In this document: positions 40,409 to 51,283 of the stretch, one piece after another
How the letters are laid out: each line of letters opens with the position of its first letter
Position numbering within the stretch: the stretch's first letter is position 1
Assembly (NCBI RefSeq): GCF_000717345.1
Contig: NZ_JNZA01000042.1
Location: 1-61,910, forward strand
Direction: 5' to 3'
DNA from: Streptomyces lydicus
GTDB taxonomy: Bacteria; Actinomycetota; Actinomycetes; Streptomycetales; Streptomycetaceae
DNA length: 61,910 nucleotides
Made by a program: the position numbers and the translations under genes
Notes under the pieces: model-generated
The model's database searches: none
The model's input: the letters and a program-made list of their open reading frames with translations, nothing else
Told to the model about the DNA's origin: nothing

Positions 40409-42166
40409 TCAGCCGCCGAGCAGCTTGCGCACCCGGTCGGCGCCGACGGCCAGCAGCAGGGTGGGCAGGCGCGGTCCGGTGTCCCGGCCGACGAGCAGGT
40501 GGTACAGCAGCGCGAAGAACGTCCGCTGCGCCACCTTGATCTCCGGCGGCAGTTCCTTCGGCGTCGCGTCGGCGGCGAAGCCCGCCTGGACCTTCGGCAC
40601 GCCGTAGACGAGGTGGGTCAGCCCGTCCAGCGACCAGTGCGAGTCGAGGCCCTCCAGCAGCAGCCGGATCGAGTCGCGGGCGGTGTCGTCGAGGGACTTC
40701 AACAGCTCGGCGTCCGGCTCGTCCCGCACGATGGTGCGCTGGTCGGCCGGGACCTGGGTGGTGATCCAGTACTCGGCCCGGTCGAGCCGGGGCCGGGTCT
40801 CGTCGAGCGAGGTGACCGGGTTGGCCGGGTCCAGCTCGCCGAGGATGCGCAGGGTCTGCTCGTCGTGGCCGGCGGTGACGTCCACGACCGAGGCCAGCGT
40901 GCGGTACGGGAGCGGGCGCGGGGTCGTGGGCAGCGGACCGGCGGCGGTGCCGACGGCCCGGAGGTAGGCGGCCTCGTCCGCGGGCTGCGCGGCGCCGTCC
41001 GTGACCTTGGCGGCCAGCTTGTCCCACTCGTCGTAGAGCCGCTGGATCTCCTGGTCGAAGGCGATCTTGAAGGACTGGTTGGGCTTGCGGCGGGCGTAGA
41101 GCCAGCGCAGCAGCGGCGCCTCCATGATCTTCAGCGCGTCGCCCGGGGTGGGCACGCCGCCCTTGGACGAGGACATCTTGGCCATGCCGCTGATGCCGAC
41201 GAAGGCGTACATCGGACCGATGGGCTGCTCGCCGTCGAAGACCTCACGGACAATCTGCCCGCCGACAACGTAGGACGAGCCGGGCGAGGAGTGGTCCACG
41301 CCGGACGGCTCGAAGATCACGCCCTCGTAGGCCCAGCGCATCGGCCAGTCGACCTTCCAGACCAGCTTGCCGCGGTTGAACTCGCTCAGCCGGACAGTCT
41401 CGGCGAAGCCGCACTCCGAGCAGGTGTAGGCGAGTTCGGTGGTCTCCTCGTCGTACGAGGTGACGGTGGTGAGGTCCTTGTCGCACCCGCCGCAGTACGG
41501 CTTGTACGGGAAGTAGCCGGCCGAGCCGGAGCTGCCGTCGTCCTCACCGGCCGCGCCGGAACCCTCGGCGGCCTCCAGCTCGGCCTCGTCGACCGGCTTC
41601 TGCGACTTCTTCGCGGGCGCCTTCTTCGTGCGGTACTGGCCGAGGATCGCGTCGATCTGCCCGCGGTGCTTCATCGCGTGCAGGATCTGCTCGCGATAGG
41701 TGCCGGCGGTGTACTGCTCGGTCTGGCTGATGCCGTCGTACTCGACGCCCATCTCGGCGAGCGCGTCGGCCATGGCGGCCTTGAAGTGCTCGGCCCAGTT
41801 CGGGTACGAGGAGCCGGCCGGCGCCGGTACCGAGGTCAGCGGCTTGCCGATGTGCTCGGCCCAGGACTCGTCGACGCCGGGGACGCCGGCCGGCACCTTG
41901 CGGTAGCGGTCGTAGTCGTCCCAGGAGATCAGGTGGCGGACGTTGTACCCGCGGCGGCGGATCTCGTCGGCGACCAGGTGCGGCGTCATGACCTCGCGGA
42001 GGTTGCCGAGGTGGATGGGGCCGGAGGGGCTCAGGCCGGAGGCGCAGACGATCACCGGTGCGGAGGCACCTGATGCCACTTTGCCGGCGGCGCGGCGCTC
42101 CGCCTCGGCAATGACCTCGTCCGCGAACCTGGAGACCCAGTCGGTCTCGGTGCTCTGCTGAGCCAC
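40409..42166 (-). CDS. lysS: Class I lysyl-tRNA synthetase
   Basis: A 585-residue class I (archaeal-type) LysRS that charges tRNA-Lys. The HIGH-type motif is [10 protein letters not shown], and KMSSSKGG is the KMSKS motif. A zinc knuckle is formed by CGGCDKD and CSECG. A Lys/Ala/Ser-rich insertion at residues 195-240 is typical of actinobacterial forms. GTG 42166 ([17 protein letters not shown]) follows GGAAGG; a longer frame to 42244 lacks a site. It is divergent from argS. Some bacteria use the unrelated class II enzyme, so the class assignment is informative. Confidence 0.95.
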   Translation of the reverse strand: MAQQSTETDWVSRFADEVIAEAERRAAGKVASGASAPVIVCASGLSPSGPIHLGNLREVMTPHLVADEIRRRGYNVRHLISWDDYDRYRKVPAGVPGVDESWAEHIGKPLTSVPAPAGSSYPNWAEHFKAAMADALAEMGVEYDGISQTEQYTAGTYREQILHAMKHRGQIDAILGQYRTKKAPAKKSQKPVDEAELEAAEGSGAAGEDDGSSGSAGYFPYKPYCGGCDKDLTTVTSYDEETTELAYTCSECGFAETVRLSEFNRGKLVWKVDWPMRWAYEGVIFEPSGVDHSSPGSSYVVGGQIVREVFDGEQPIGPMYAFVGISGMAKMSSSKGGVPTPGDALKIMEAPLLRWLYARRKPNQSFKIAFDQEIQRLYDEWDKLAAKVTDGAAQPADEAAYLRAVGTAAGPLPTTPRPLPYRTLASVVDVTAGHDEQTLRILGELDPANPVTSLDETRPRLDRAEYWITTQVPADQRTIVRDEPDAELLKSLDDTARDSIRLLLEGLDSHWSLDGLTHLVYGVPKVQAGFAADATPKELPPEIKVAQRTFFALLYHLLVGRDTGPRLPTLLLAVGADRVRKLLGG

Positions 42167-42351
42167 GATCGGCCCTTCCTCTTCCTGGTGCTTCCCGTTT
42201 GCGCCGTCCTGCGCGCGCGACGCACAAAAGCCTGACGGTGCCATTCTCCCAGACGCCCGCCGTTCGAAAATTCAGTGGTGCCGCCGTGGGATACTCATTG
42301 GCAAACCCATTCCCTTTCGAAGACACCTCCGTCTACAGAAAGTGCAGCCTC

Positions 42352-44115
42352 ATGGCCTCGGTCCCTTCCCTCGCAGCTTCGGTCCAACAGCGCGTCGCGG
42401 ACGCCCTCTCGGCAGCCCTGCCGGAGGCCGGCGCCGCCGACCCGCTGCTGCGACGCAGCGACCGGGCCGACTTCCAGGCGAACGGCATGCTGGCGCTGGC
42501 CAAGAAGCTCAAGGGCAACCCGCGGGAGCTGGCGGCCAAGGTCGTGGAGGCCATCGGCCAGGACGGCATGCTGCAGGAGATCGAGGTCTCCGGCCCCGGC
42601 TTCCTCAACATCACGATCGCCGACCGGGCGATCACCGAGACGCTCGCCGCGCGCGCCGCCGACGACCGGCTCGGCGTGCCGCTGAAGGAGAACCCGGGCG
42701 TCACGGTCATCGACTACGCCCAGCCGAACGTGGCGAAGGAGATGCACGTCGGGCACCTGCGCTCGGCGGTCATCGGCGACGCCCTGCGGCACATGCTGGA
42801 CTTCACCGGCGAAAAGACGGTCGGCCGGCACCACATCGGCGACTGGGGCACCCAGTTCGGCATGCTCATCCAGTACCTGATCGAGAACCCCGGCGAGCTG
42901 GCCCCGGCGGCCGACGTCGACGGCGAGCAGGCGATGAGCAACCTGAACCGGGTCTACAAGGCGTCGCGTGCGGTCTTCGACTCCGACGAGGCGTTCAAGG
43001 AGCGGGCCCGCAAGCGGGTCGTGGCGCTGCAGGGCGGGGACAAGGAAACCCTCGACCTGTGGCAGCGGTTCGTGGACGAGTCGAAGGTCTACTTCTACTC
43101 GGTCTTCGAGAAGCTGGACATGGAGATCCGCGACGACGAGATCGTCGGCGAGTCCGCGTACAACGACATGATGGCCGAGACGGCGCGGCTCCTGGAGGAG
43201 TCCGGTGTCGCGGTGCGCTCCGAGGGCGCGCTGGTGGTCTTCTTCGACGAGATCCGCGGCAAGGACGACCAGCCGGTGCCGCTGATCGTGCAGAAGGCGG
43301 ACGGCGGCTTCGGCTACGCGGCGTCCGACCTGTCGGCGATCCGCAACCGCGTCGTCGACCTCCAGGCCACGACGCTTCTGTACGTCGTGGACGTGCGGCA
43401 GTCGCTGCACTTCCGGATGGTCTTCGAGACGGCCCGCCGGGCGGGCTGGCTGAAGGACGGCGTCACCGCGCACAACATGGGCTACGGCACGGTGCTCGGC
43501 GCGGACGGCAAGCCGTTCAAGACGCGTGAGGGCGAGACCGTCCGCCTTGAGGACCTGCTCGACGAGGCGGTCGAGCGGGCGACGGCCGTCGTGCGCGAGA
43601 AGGGCGAGCCGATCGGCCTGACCGAGCAGGAGATCACCGAGAACGGTGCGCAGGTCGGCATCGGCGCGGTGAAGTACGCGGACCTGTCCACGTCACCGAG
43701 CCGGGACTACAAGTTCGACCTGGACCAGATGGTGTCGCTGAACGGCGACACGTCCGTCTACCTCCAGTACGCCTACGCCCGGATCCGGTCGATCTTCCGC
43801 AAGGCCGGCGACGCGCGTCCGGCGGCGCACCCGGAGCTGGCGCTGGCCCCCGCGGAGCGGGCGCTGGGTCTGCACCTCGACCAGTTCGGCGAGACCGTCA
43901 CCGAGGCCGCCGCGACGTACGAGCCGCACAAGCTCGCCGCGTACCTCTACAGCCTCGCCTCGCTGTTCACGACCTTCTACGACCAGTGCCCGGTCCTGAA
44001 GGCCGAGGGCGGCCCGGAGCAGGTCGCCAACCGTCTGTTCCTGTGCGAGCTGACGGCCCGCACGCTCCACCAGGGCATGGCGCTGCTCGGCATCCGCACC
44101 CCCGAGCGCCTCTAG
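42352..44115 (+). CDS. argS: Arginyl-tRNA synthetase
   Basis: A 587-residue class I synthetase that charges tRNA-Arg. The N-terminal Arg-tRNA recognition domain is at 1-110; the HIGH-type motif is [18 protein letters not shown], and the tRNA-binding all-alpha domain with the DALR ending is at the C terminus (GIRTPERL). As in most ArgRS the KMSKS loop is weak ([15 protein letters not shown]). ATG 42352 was chosen because it opens the conserved domain. A 17-bp hairpin follows eight bases after the stop. Confidence 0.96.
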   Translation: MASVPSLAASVQQRVADALSAALPEAGAADPLLRRSDRADFQANGMLALAKKLKGNPRELAAKVVEAIGQDGMLQEIEVSGPGFLNITIADRAITETLAARAADDRLGVPLKENPGVTVIDYAQPNVAKEMHVGHLRSAVIGDALRHMLDFTGEKTVGRHHIGDWGTQFGMLIQYLIENPGELAPAADVDGEQAMSNLNRVYKASRAVFDSDEAFKERARKRVVALQGGDKETLDLWQRFVDESKVYFYSVFEKLDMEIRDDEIVGESAYNDMMAETARLLEESGVAVRSEGALVVFFDEIRGKDDQPVPLIVQKADGGFGYAASDLSAIRNRVVDLQATTLLYVVDVRQSLHFRMVFETARRAGWLKDGVTAHNMGYGTVLGADGKPFKTREGETVRLEDLLDEAVERATAVVREKGEPIGLTEQEITENGAQVGIGAVKYADLSTSPSRDYKFDLDQMVSLNGDTSVYLQYAYARIRSIFRKAGDARPAAHPELALAPAERALGLHLDQFGETVTEAAATYEPHKLAAYLYSLASLFTTFYDQCPVLKAEGGPEQVANRLFLCELTARTLHQGMALLGIRTPERL

Positions 44116-44123
44116 GTCGTTCC

Positions 44124-44171
44124 CCGTACCGCCGCCGGGCTTGTCCGCCGTGGCGCCCGGCGGCGGTACGG
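44124..44171. terminator. 17-bp perfect hairpin terminator of argS
   Basis: CCGTACCGCCGCCGGGC (44124-44140) pairs perfectly with GCCCGGCGGCGGTACGG (44155-44171). It is the longest uninterrupted intergenic stem apart from the rRNA terminator, and it also serves the end of the convergent csbD gene. Confidence 0.9.
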
Positions 44172-44231
44172 GACTCTCGGCTGCGGTGCCGGCCCCGGGG
44201 GGTCAAAGCCGGGCGCGTGCGGGGCAGGCAC

Positions 44232-44414
44232 TCAGTGCCACGGCTTGTGCAACCGGTGCTTGGCCTTCTCCTTCGCGTCCAGCCCGTGGCCGGCCGCCTT
44301 CTCGGCCTTGCCCTCGGCCTCCAGCTTGCGGTTGTGGGTCGCCTTCCCGACGACCTCCTTCATGGCGCCGATGGCCTGGGCGCCCTTGGCCCGCATGGTG
44401 TCCTTGGTAGTCAC
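44232..44414 (-). CDS. CsbD family stress-response protein
   Basis: A 60-residue, highly charged protein (MTTKDTMRAKGAQAIGAMKE and EGKAEKAAGHGLDAKEKAKH) of the CsbD family, small proteins usually induced by general stress sigma factors. The helical repeat G-x2-K-x2-G with KGxxK is clear. A molecular role is not known. No promoter match is claimed. Confidence 0.85.
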   Translation of the reverse strand: MTTKDTMRAKGAQAIGAMKEVVGKATHNRKLEAEGKAEKAAGHGLDAKEKAKHRLHKPWH

Positions 44415-44501
44415 GGTGACTCGCTCTCACTCGGTCGCGGCCTTCGTTGACACCGGGTCCGTGCCCCCCATACGGCGGACAAAACCTGACAACCACAACA
44501 A

Positions 44502-44533
44502 AGCTCCCGCCCCGGTGATCCGGGACGGGAGCT
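44502..44533 (-). terminator. Terminator of hemB
   Basis: AGCTCCCGCCCCGG (44502-44515) pairs with CCGGGACGGGAGCT (44520-44533) with one mismatch and a 4-base loop. On the minus strand it is followed by TTTGTTG. It lies 28 bases after the hemB stop. Confidence 0.85.
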
Positions 44534-44561
44534 CGGTGTCAGGGGCGGTGCGCCCGGCGGC

Positions 44562-45551
<990 letters not shown>

Positions 45552-45688
45552 AGCGCCCACGCTACGCCCGCCGTGCACCCGCCTTTGCCGACGCGTCGTC
45601 GGCAGGCGCGGCGGAGCGCAGGCCCCCTTCGCGGTGCGCCGTCCGGCGGCCGGGGCCGGGCCGCACTCCGCCCGGAACACGGCAAGCA

Positions 45689-45717
45689 GAAGGGCGCCCC
45701 GGCAAGAGGCGCCCTTC
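45689..45717 (-). terminator. Hairpin between hemD and hemB
   Basis: GAAGGGCGCC (45689-45698) pairs perfectly with GGCGCCCTTC (45708-45717). It may terminate or attenuate the rex-hemACD transcript before hemB. No T-run follows. Confidence 0.7.
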
Positions 45718-45737
45718 GAAACCGTCCGAACCGCTGC

Positions 45738-47387
45738 TCAGCTCCGCGCTCTCCGGCGCGAACCGGGCCGGCGCTCGCTGGGACGGGTGACCGGGTCCCC
45801 GGCCTCCAGCGCGGCATCGCGCCGCGCCGCCCCGAAGTCCGCGAGCGCTTCGGCCAGCTTGTGCACCGAGGGCTCGGGCGACATCACGTCCACGCGCAGC
45901 CCGTGCTCCTCGGCGGTCTTGGCGGTGGCCGGGCCGATGCAGGCGATCACGGTCACGTTGTGCGGCTTGCCGGCGATCCCGACGAGGTTCCGCACGGTCG
46001 ACGAGGACGTGAACAGCACGGCGTCGAAGCCGCCGCCCTTGATGGCTTCCCGCGTCTCGGCCGGCGGCGGCGACGCCCGCACGGTCCGGTAGGCGGTGAC
46101 GTCGTCGACCTCCCAGCCCAGCTCGATCAGCCCGGCGACCAGGGTCTCGGTGGCGATGTCGGCGCGCGGCAGGAACACCCGGTCGATCGGGTCGAAGACC
46201 GGGTCGTAGGGCGGCCAGTCCTCCAGCAGACCGGCGGCGGACTGCTCACCGGACGGCACCAGGTCGGGCTTCACACCGAAGGCGACCAGCGCCTTGGCGG
46301 TCTGCTCGCCGACCGCGGCGACCTTGATCCCGGCGAACGCCCGGGCGTCCAGGCCGTACTCCTCGAACTTCTCCCGCACCGCCTTGACCGCGTTGACCGA
46401 GGTGAAGGCGATCCACTCGTAGCGGCCGGTGACCAGGCCCTTGACGGCCCGCTCCATCTGCTGCGGGGTGCGCGGCGGCTCCACGGCGATGGTCGGCACC
46501 TCGTGCGGCACCGCGCCGTAGGAGACGAGCTGGTCGGAGAGCGACGCGGCCTGCTCCTTCGTCCGCGGTACGAGCACCCGCCAGCCGAACAGCGGCTTGG
46601 ACTCGAACCACGACAGGCGGTCCCGCTGGGCCGCGGCACTGCGCTCACCGACCACGGCTATGACCGGCTGCCCGCCGTCGGGCGACGGCAGCACCTTGGC
46701 GGCCTTGAGCACCTGGGCGACCGAGCCGAGAGTGGCGGTCCAGGTGCGCTGCCGGGTGGTGGTGCCGGCGACGGTGACGGTCATCGGGGTGTCCGGCTTG
46801 CGGCCCGCGGAGACCAGCTCGCCGGCGGCCGCGGCCACCGCGTCGAGGGTGGTGGAGACCACCGCGGTGGCGTCGCTGGTGCCCAGCTCGGTCCAGCAGC
46901 GGTCGTCGGCCGTACGGGCGTCGACGAAGCGCACGTCGGTGCCCTCGGCGTCGCGCAGCGGCACACCGGCGTACGCGGGCACGCCGACGGCCGCGGCGAT
47001 GCCGGGCACGACCTCGAAGACGATGCCCTCGGAGGCGCAGGCCAGCATCTCCTCGGCGACGTTTCCGTCCAGGCCGGGGTCGCCGGTCACCGCACGGACG
47101 ACCCGCTTGCCCGCGCGGGCGGCCGCCATGACAAGATTGGCAGTGTCCCTAAGGGTGGGGATGTCGGCGGGGATTGACGCCTCGTCAGCTGACGCCTGCA
47201 GTGGTGTGTCCACCTGCGCACGGGCGTGCACACGCACGACGTCCAGCACCTGCGGGTCGGCGATCAGTACGTCCGCGGAGGCCAGCGCCTCCACGGCACG
47301 CAACGTCAACAGACCCGGGTCACCCGGCCCGGCACCCAGGAAGGTGACCTGACCGGAGGCGGAGTGGTTAGGGGCGGTGGGGTTCAA
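45738..47387 (-). CDS. hemD: Fused methyltransferase-like / uroporphyrinogen-III synthase (HemD)
   Basis: A 549-residue two-domain protein. Residues 10-250 resemble uroporphyrinogen-III methyltransferase (VTFLGAGPGDPGLLTLRAVEAL; VVPGIAAAVGVPAYAGVPL). The family motif RLKGGDPFVFGRG is replaced by RAVTGDPGLDGN, so this half may not methylate. Residues 265-520 are the HemD synthase that closes hydroxymethylbilane to uroporphyrinogen III (GWRVLVPRTKEQAASLSDQL; IAFTSVNAVKAV; DAVLFTSSSTVRNL). The TTG start overlaps the hemC stop (TTGA), showing translational coupling. The Arg-rich tail is not conserved in the family. Confidence 0.93.
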   Translation of the reverse strand: MNPTAPNHSASGQVTFLGAGPGDPGLLTLRAVEALASADVLIADPQVLDVVRVHARAQVDTPLQASADEASIPADIPTLRDTANLVMAAARAGKRVVRAVTGDPGLDGNVAEEMLACASEGIVFEVVPGIAAAVGVPAYAGVPLRDAEGTDVRFVDARTADDRCWTELGTSDATAVVSTTLDAVAAAAGELVSAGRKPDTPMTVTVAGTTTRQRTWTATLGSVAQVLKAAKVLPSPDGGQPVIAVVGERSAAAQRDRLSWFESKPLFGWRVLVPRTKEQAASLSDQLVSYGAVPHEVPTIAVEPPRTPQQMERAVKGLVTGRYEWIAFTSVNAVKAVREKFEEYGLDARAFAGIKVAAVGEQTAKALVAFGVKPDLVPSGEQSAAGLLEDWPPYDPVFDPIDRVFLPRADIATETLVAGLIELGWEVDDVTAYRTVRASPPPAETREAIKGGGFDAVLFTSSSTVRNLVGIAGKPHNVTVIACIGPATAKTAEEHGLRVDVMSPEPSVHKLAEALADFGAARRDAALEAGDPVTRPSERRPGSRRRARS

Positions 47388-48406
47388 AGTGCTCGCTCCC
47401 CCATAAGACCGGCCGCACCCTTGGCGAGCATCTCGGCGGCGAGTTCACGACCCAGGTTCAGCGGGGTCGAGACGTCGTCGGGAGAAGCGGGTACGTGCCC
47501 GGTGGTGGACAAGTGCACCAGTGTGCTGCCGTCGGTCGTGCCGACGACACCACGCAGATGCAATTCGGTGACAGCCTGCTCGTCGGCCTTGGGGCCTCCC
47601 CTGTTCGGGGAAAGGTCGGCCAGCGCTCCAACGGGTGCGGAGCAGCCGGCCTCCAGGGCGGCGAGCAGGGATCGCTCGGCGGTCACGGCGGCCCGGGTGT
47701 CCGGGTCATCGAGGTCCGCGAGCCGGGCGGCGAGGGCGGTGCCGTGCACAGGGTGCACCGCGAGGCACTCGATCGCCAGTGCCCCTTGGCCCGGGGCGGG
47801 CAGAACCACGTCGGGCGACAGCAGCTGTGTCGCCTCGTCCAAACGGCCGAGTCGGGTGAGCCCGGCGGCGGCCAGTACGACCGCGTCCAGTTCACCCTTC
47901 TCGACGAAGCCGATGCGGGTGTCGATGTTCCCGCGTATCGGCACGGTCTCTATGCGCCGGCCCAGCGCGCGGGCCCAGGCGTTGAGCTGCGCCATCCGGC
48001 GGGGCGAGCCGGTGCCGATGCGGGCGGTGCGCTCCGGATCGGCGGTCAGCTCCTCGAAGGTGAGCCCGTCCCTGGCGATCAGCGCGTCGCGGGGGTCTTC
48101 CCGTACGGGGATCGCGGCCAGGGTGAGGGTCTCGGGCTGCGCGGTGGGCAGGTCCTTGAGCGAGTGGACGGCGAAGTCGATGTCCCCCGCGAGCAGCGCG
48201 TCGCGCAGCGCGGAGACGAACACGCCGGTGCCGCCGATCTGCGCGAGGTGCTCTCGGGAGGTGTCGCCGTAGGTGGTGATCTCCACCAATTCGACGGGGC
48301 GGCCGGTCAGCTCGCGCACCGCCTCGGCGACCAGTCCGGACTGGGCCATGGCGAGCGCGCTGCGCCGCGTACCCAACCTCAGTGGTCTAGTGGTGCTGTC
48401 GTTCAT
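47384..48406 (-). CDS. hemC: Porphobilinogen deaminase HemC
   Basis: A 340-residue hydroxymethylbilane synthase that joins four porphobilinogens. The dipyrromethane cofactor Cys is in LEAGCSAPVGA; the N terminus RLGTRRSALAMAQSGLVAE and AVHSLKDLPTAQPE (catalytic Asp loop) are diagnostic. A short insertion (LSPNRGGPKADEQ) lies near the C terminus. ATG 48406 overlaps the hemA stop (ATGA). Confidence 0.96.
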   Translation of the reverse strand: MNDSTTRPLRLGTRRSALAMAQSGLVAEAVRELTGRPVELVEITTYGDTSREHLAQIGGTGVFVSALRDALLAGDIDFAVHSLKDLPTAQPETLTLAAIPVREDPRDALIARDGLTFEELTADPERTARIGTGSPRRMAQLNAWARALGRRIETVPIRGNIDTRIGFVEKGELDAVVLAAAGLTRLGRLDEATQLLSPDVVLPAPGQGALAIECLAVHPVHGTALAARLADLDDPDTRAAVTAERSLLAALEAGCSAPVGALADLSPNRGGPKADEQAVTELHLRGVVGTTDGSTLVHLSTTGHVPASPDDVSTPLNLGRELAAEMLAKGAAGLMGERAL

Positions 48407-49770
48407 GCCCGCTCCCGTGCATCGTGGCTTTCGCCGCGCGTGTCGGCCCGGCTGACGGCGGCAACCGTCTGCGGGTCGAGGTCGAAGAGTTCCCGCAGCG
48501 CGTCGGCGTACCCGGCACCGCCGGGCTCGCTGGCGAGCTGCTTGACCCGCACGGTGGGCGCGTGCAGGAGTTTGTCGACGACGCGGCGCACGGTCTGGGT
48601 GATCTCGGCGCGCTGCTTGTCGTCCAGGTCGGGGAGGCGGCCGTCGAGCCGGGCGATCTCGCCGGCGACGACGTCCGCGGCCATGGTGCGCAGGGCGACC
48701 ACGGTGGGGGTGATGTGCGCGGCGCGCTGGGCGGCGCCGAAGGCGGCGACCTCCTCGGAGACGACGCCCCGCACCTTGTCCACGTCGGCCGCCATCGGAG
48801 CGTCCGCGGAGGCGTCGGCCAGCGACTCGATGTCGACGAGGTGCGCGCCCTCGATCCGGTGGACCGCGGCGTCTATGTCGCGCGGCATCGCCAGGTCGAG
48901 CAGCGCCAGGGGCGCCTCGCGGCCGGCGAGCGCCTCGGCGACCGCGGCGCCGTCGAGCACCAGACCGGTCGCGCCGGTGCAGGACACCACGATGTCGGCG
49001 ACCGCCAGCTCGTGCTCGACGCAGCTCATCGCCGCCGCGCGGGCGCGCAGCCCGGTCGCGGCGCCGGGCCCGCCGGGCTCGGTGAGGATCTGCACGAGCC
49101 GCTCGGCGCGCGCGACGGTGCGGTTGGCGACGGCCAGCTCGCCGATGCCGTTGCGCACGAGCGTGGTGGCGGCCAGCGACGACATCGAGCCGGCGCCGAT
49201 GACCAGCGCCCGCTTGCCGTGGGCCCACGCCGCGACGTCCTGCCCGGCGGCGAGCTGTTCCAGGCCGAAGGTGACCAGGGACTGCCCGGCCTTGTCGATG
49301 CCGGTCTCGCTGTGGGCGCGCTTGCCGACCCGCAGCGCCTGCTGGAACAGGTCGTTCAGCAGCCGGCCCGCGGTGTGCAGTTCCTGCGCGACGGCCAGCG
49401 CGTCCTTGATCTGGCCGAGGATCTGGCCCTCGCCGACGACCATCGAGTCCAGGCCGCAGGCCACCGAGAAGAGGTGGTGGACGGCGCGGTCCTCGTAGTG
49501 GACGTAGAGATAAGGGGTGAGCTCGTCCAGGTCGACGCCGCTGTGGCGGGCCAGGAGGGTGGACAGCTCGGCGACACCGGCGTGGAACTTGTCCACGTCG
49601 GCGTAGAGCTCGATGCGGTTGCAGGTGGAGAGCACCGCGGACTCGGTGACCGGCTCGGCCGACACCGCGTCCTGCAGCAGCTTGCCGCGCGCCTCCGGGG
49701 CGAGCGCGGCCCGCTCCAGGACGCTCACCGGCGCACTGCGGTGGCTCAGTCCGACGACCAGAAGGCTCAT
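48403..49770 (-). CDS. hemA: Glutamyl-tRNA reductase HemA
   Basis: A 455-residue NADPH enzyme that reduces Glu-tRNA to glutamate-1-semialdehyde, the first step of tetrapyrrole synthesis. The nucleophile is Cys50 in STCNRIELYA; the NADPH site is VIGAGSMSSLAATTL. An insertion at residues 208-232 (EPGGPGAATGLRARAAAMSC) is characteristic of streptomycete forms. It is the second gene after rex, with a 4-base overlap. Being under Rex ties haem supply to the NADH/NAD+ ratio. Confidence 0.96.
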   Translation of the reverse strand: MSLLVVGLSHRSAPVSVLERAALAPEARGKLLQDAVSAEPVTESAVLSTCNRIELYADVDKFHAGVAELSTLLARHSGVDLDELTPYLYVHYEDRAVHHLFSVACGLDSMVVGEGQILGQIKDALAVAQELHTAGRLLNDLFQQALRVGKRAHSETGIDKAGQSLVTFGLEQLAAGQDVAAWAHGKRALVIGAGSMSSLAATTLVRNGIGELAVANRTVARAERLVQILTEPGGPGAATGLRARAAAMSCVEHELAVADIVVSCTGATGLVLDGAAVAEALAGREAPLALLDLAMPRDIDAAVHRIEGAHLVDIESLADASADAPMAADVDKVRGVVSEEVAAFGAAQRAAHITPTVVALRTMAADVVAGEIARLDGRLPDLDDKQRAEITQTVRRVVDKLLHAPTVRVKQLASEPGGAGYADALRELFDLDPQTVAAVSRADTRGESHDARERA

Positions 49771-50561
49771 GCCGGCATCACGGCGGGCACATCCCCGTCA
49801 GGTCCCTTGCGCTCGCCCGCGACGGCGGCCTCGGCCGCGGCCGCGACGGCGGCGGGCCGGCCGGACGTGGTCGGTGCGCCGCCCTCGGGCCCGGTCTCCT
49901 CGCCCGCCTTGCGCTGCTCGTGGAAGGCGAGGATCTGCAGCTCTATCGACAGGTCGACCTTGCGTACGTCGACCCCGTCGGGGACGGTCAGCACGGTCGG
50001 CGCGAAGTTGAGGATCGAGGTGACGCCGGCGGCGACCAGCCGGTCGCAGACCTGCTGGGCGGCCCCGGCCGGCGTGGCGATGACGCCGATCGAGACGCCG
50101 TTGCTCTCGATGATGTGTTCCAGCTCGTCGGTGTGCTGGACGGCGATGCCCGCGACGGGCTTGCCGGCCATCGCCGGGTCGGCGTCGATCAGCGCGGCGA
50201 CCCGGAAGCCCCTGGAGGCGAACCCGCCGTAGTTGGCGAGCGCGGCGCCGAGGTTACCGATACCGACGATGACGACCGGCCAGTCCTGGGTCAGCCCCAG
50301 CTCGCGCGAGATCTGGTAGACGAGGTATTCCACGTCGTAGCCGACGCCGCGGGTCCCGTAGGAGCCCAGGTAGGAGAAGTCCTTGCGGAGTTTGGCGGAA
50401 TTGACCCCCGCCGCGGCCGCGAGCTCTTCGGAGGAGACCGTGGGTACCGAACGCTCGGAGAGCGCGGTCAGAGCACGCAGGTACAGCGGAAGCCTGGCGA
50501 CGGTGGCCTCGGGAATCCCTCGGCTTCGGGTCGCCGGTCGGTGAGTTCGGCCAGTTGCCAC
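49767..50561 (-). CDS. rex: Redox-sensing transcriptional repressor Rex
   Basis: A 264-residue NADH-binding repressor. The N-terminal winged helix (PEATVARLPLYLRALTALSERSVPTVSSEELAAAAGVNSAKLRKDFSYLGSYGTRGVGYDV) is followed by the Rossmann domain with GIGNLGAALANYGGF and the C-terminal swapped helix, then a 40-residue Ala/Gly tail. NADH binding releases it from DNA. GTG 50561 is preceded by AGGAG. It heads rex-hemA-hemC-hemD, all with 4-base overlaps, and has its own operator 77 bases upstream. Confidence 0.96.
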   Translation of the reverse strand: MATGRTHRPATRSRGIPEATVARLPLYLRALTALSERSVPTVSSEELAAAAGVNSAKLRKDFSYLGSYGTRGVGYDVEYLVYQISRELGLTQDWPVVIVGIGNLGAALANYGGFASRGFRVAALIDADPAMAGKPVAGIAVQHTDELEHIIESNGVSIGVIATPAGAAQQVCDRLVAAGVTSILNFAPTVLTVPDGVDVRKVDLSIELQILAFHEQRKAGEETGPEGGAPTTSGRPAAVAAAAEAAVAGERKGPDGDVPAVMPA

Positions 50562-50893
50562 GGTGCTCCTGCGGGTAGAGCGGGGCTGCGGGCGCCCGTA
50601 CGGAACCCGACCGCCCTGTCTACTGCAGGCTATGTCTTTGTGAACGCGTGCACAAAGATGGTGTCCGGTTTGTCCGGCCAAAGTGATGGGGGTCACGCGG
50701 CTTTTACGGGCCTCCGCGGAACCAACTCCCACGTCACACCGTTCACTCGCGCCGCTCGCAACACACGGCAGCACTGACGGGAGCACGCGTCCTCACTCCT
50801 CACCGCCATACCCCCGGAAATCTGCAAATCGCCCACCGATGGTAAGCGACCTCGGCCCTCCGGAACGCCGTCCCGACCCGGCACAATGGCTCC
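50562..50893. other. Regulatory gap between rex and the glutaredoxin gene
   Basis: A 332-base divergent gap. It contains the Rex operator at 50638-50655. The right-hand part, towards the glutaredoxin gene, has inverted CGTTCAC/GTGAACG-like fragments but no second good Rex site. Confidence 0.6.
50638..50655. promoter_or_regulatory. Rex operator (ROP)
   Basis: TTGTGAACGCGTGCACAA is a nearly perfect Rex operator (TGTGAACNNNTTCACA; one base off in the right half). It lies 77 bases upstream of the rex start. Rex autoregulation of rex-hemACD through such a site is established in S. coelicolor. Confidence 0.9.
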
Positions 50894-51172
50894 ATGGCCC
50901 CCCTCTTCAGCCGCAGCCCCCGCAAGAGCCCCGCCGACCGGATGGTGACCCTCGTCGGCAAGCCGGGCTGCCACCTGTGCGACGACGCGCAGGCGGTGAT
51001 CGAGAAGGTGTGCGCCGAGACCGGCGCGTCGTGGGAGAAGAAGGACATCACCGAGGACGCCGAGCTCCACCGCAAGTACTGGGAGCAGATTCCGGTCGTC
51101 CTCGTCGACGGCGCCCAGCACGACTTCTGGCGGGTGGACCCCAAGCGGCTGCGTACGGCCCTGGGCGCCTGA
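50894..51172 (+). CDS. Glutaredoxin family protein
   Basis: A 92-residue thioredoxin-fold protein with a CHLC redox pair in LVGKPGCHLCDDAQAVI and the cis-Pro loop QIPVVLVDG. It belongs to the short glutaredoxin-like family of actinobacteria. These organisms use mycothiol, so it may act with mycothiol or thioredoxin reductase. It is divergent from rex and so plausibly redox-regulated. Confidence 0.9.
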   Translation: MAPLFSRSPRKSPADRMVTLVGKPGCHLCDDAQAVIEKVCAETGASWEKKDITEDAELHRKYWEQIPVVLVDGAQHDFWRVDPKRLRTALGA

Positions 51173-51283
51173 GCCCGGTCCCCACCCCCCGGACCTGGCC
51201 GTAATCCAACCGTCCGCCGCTCCAGCCCTTCCGGACACGCGCCCGTAACCGGAAGCCCCGAACAAACTGGCTACGCTAGCGGC

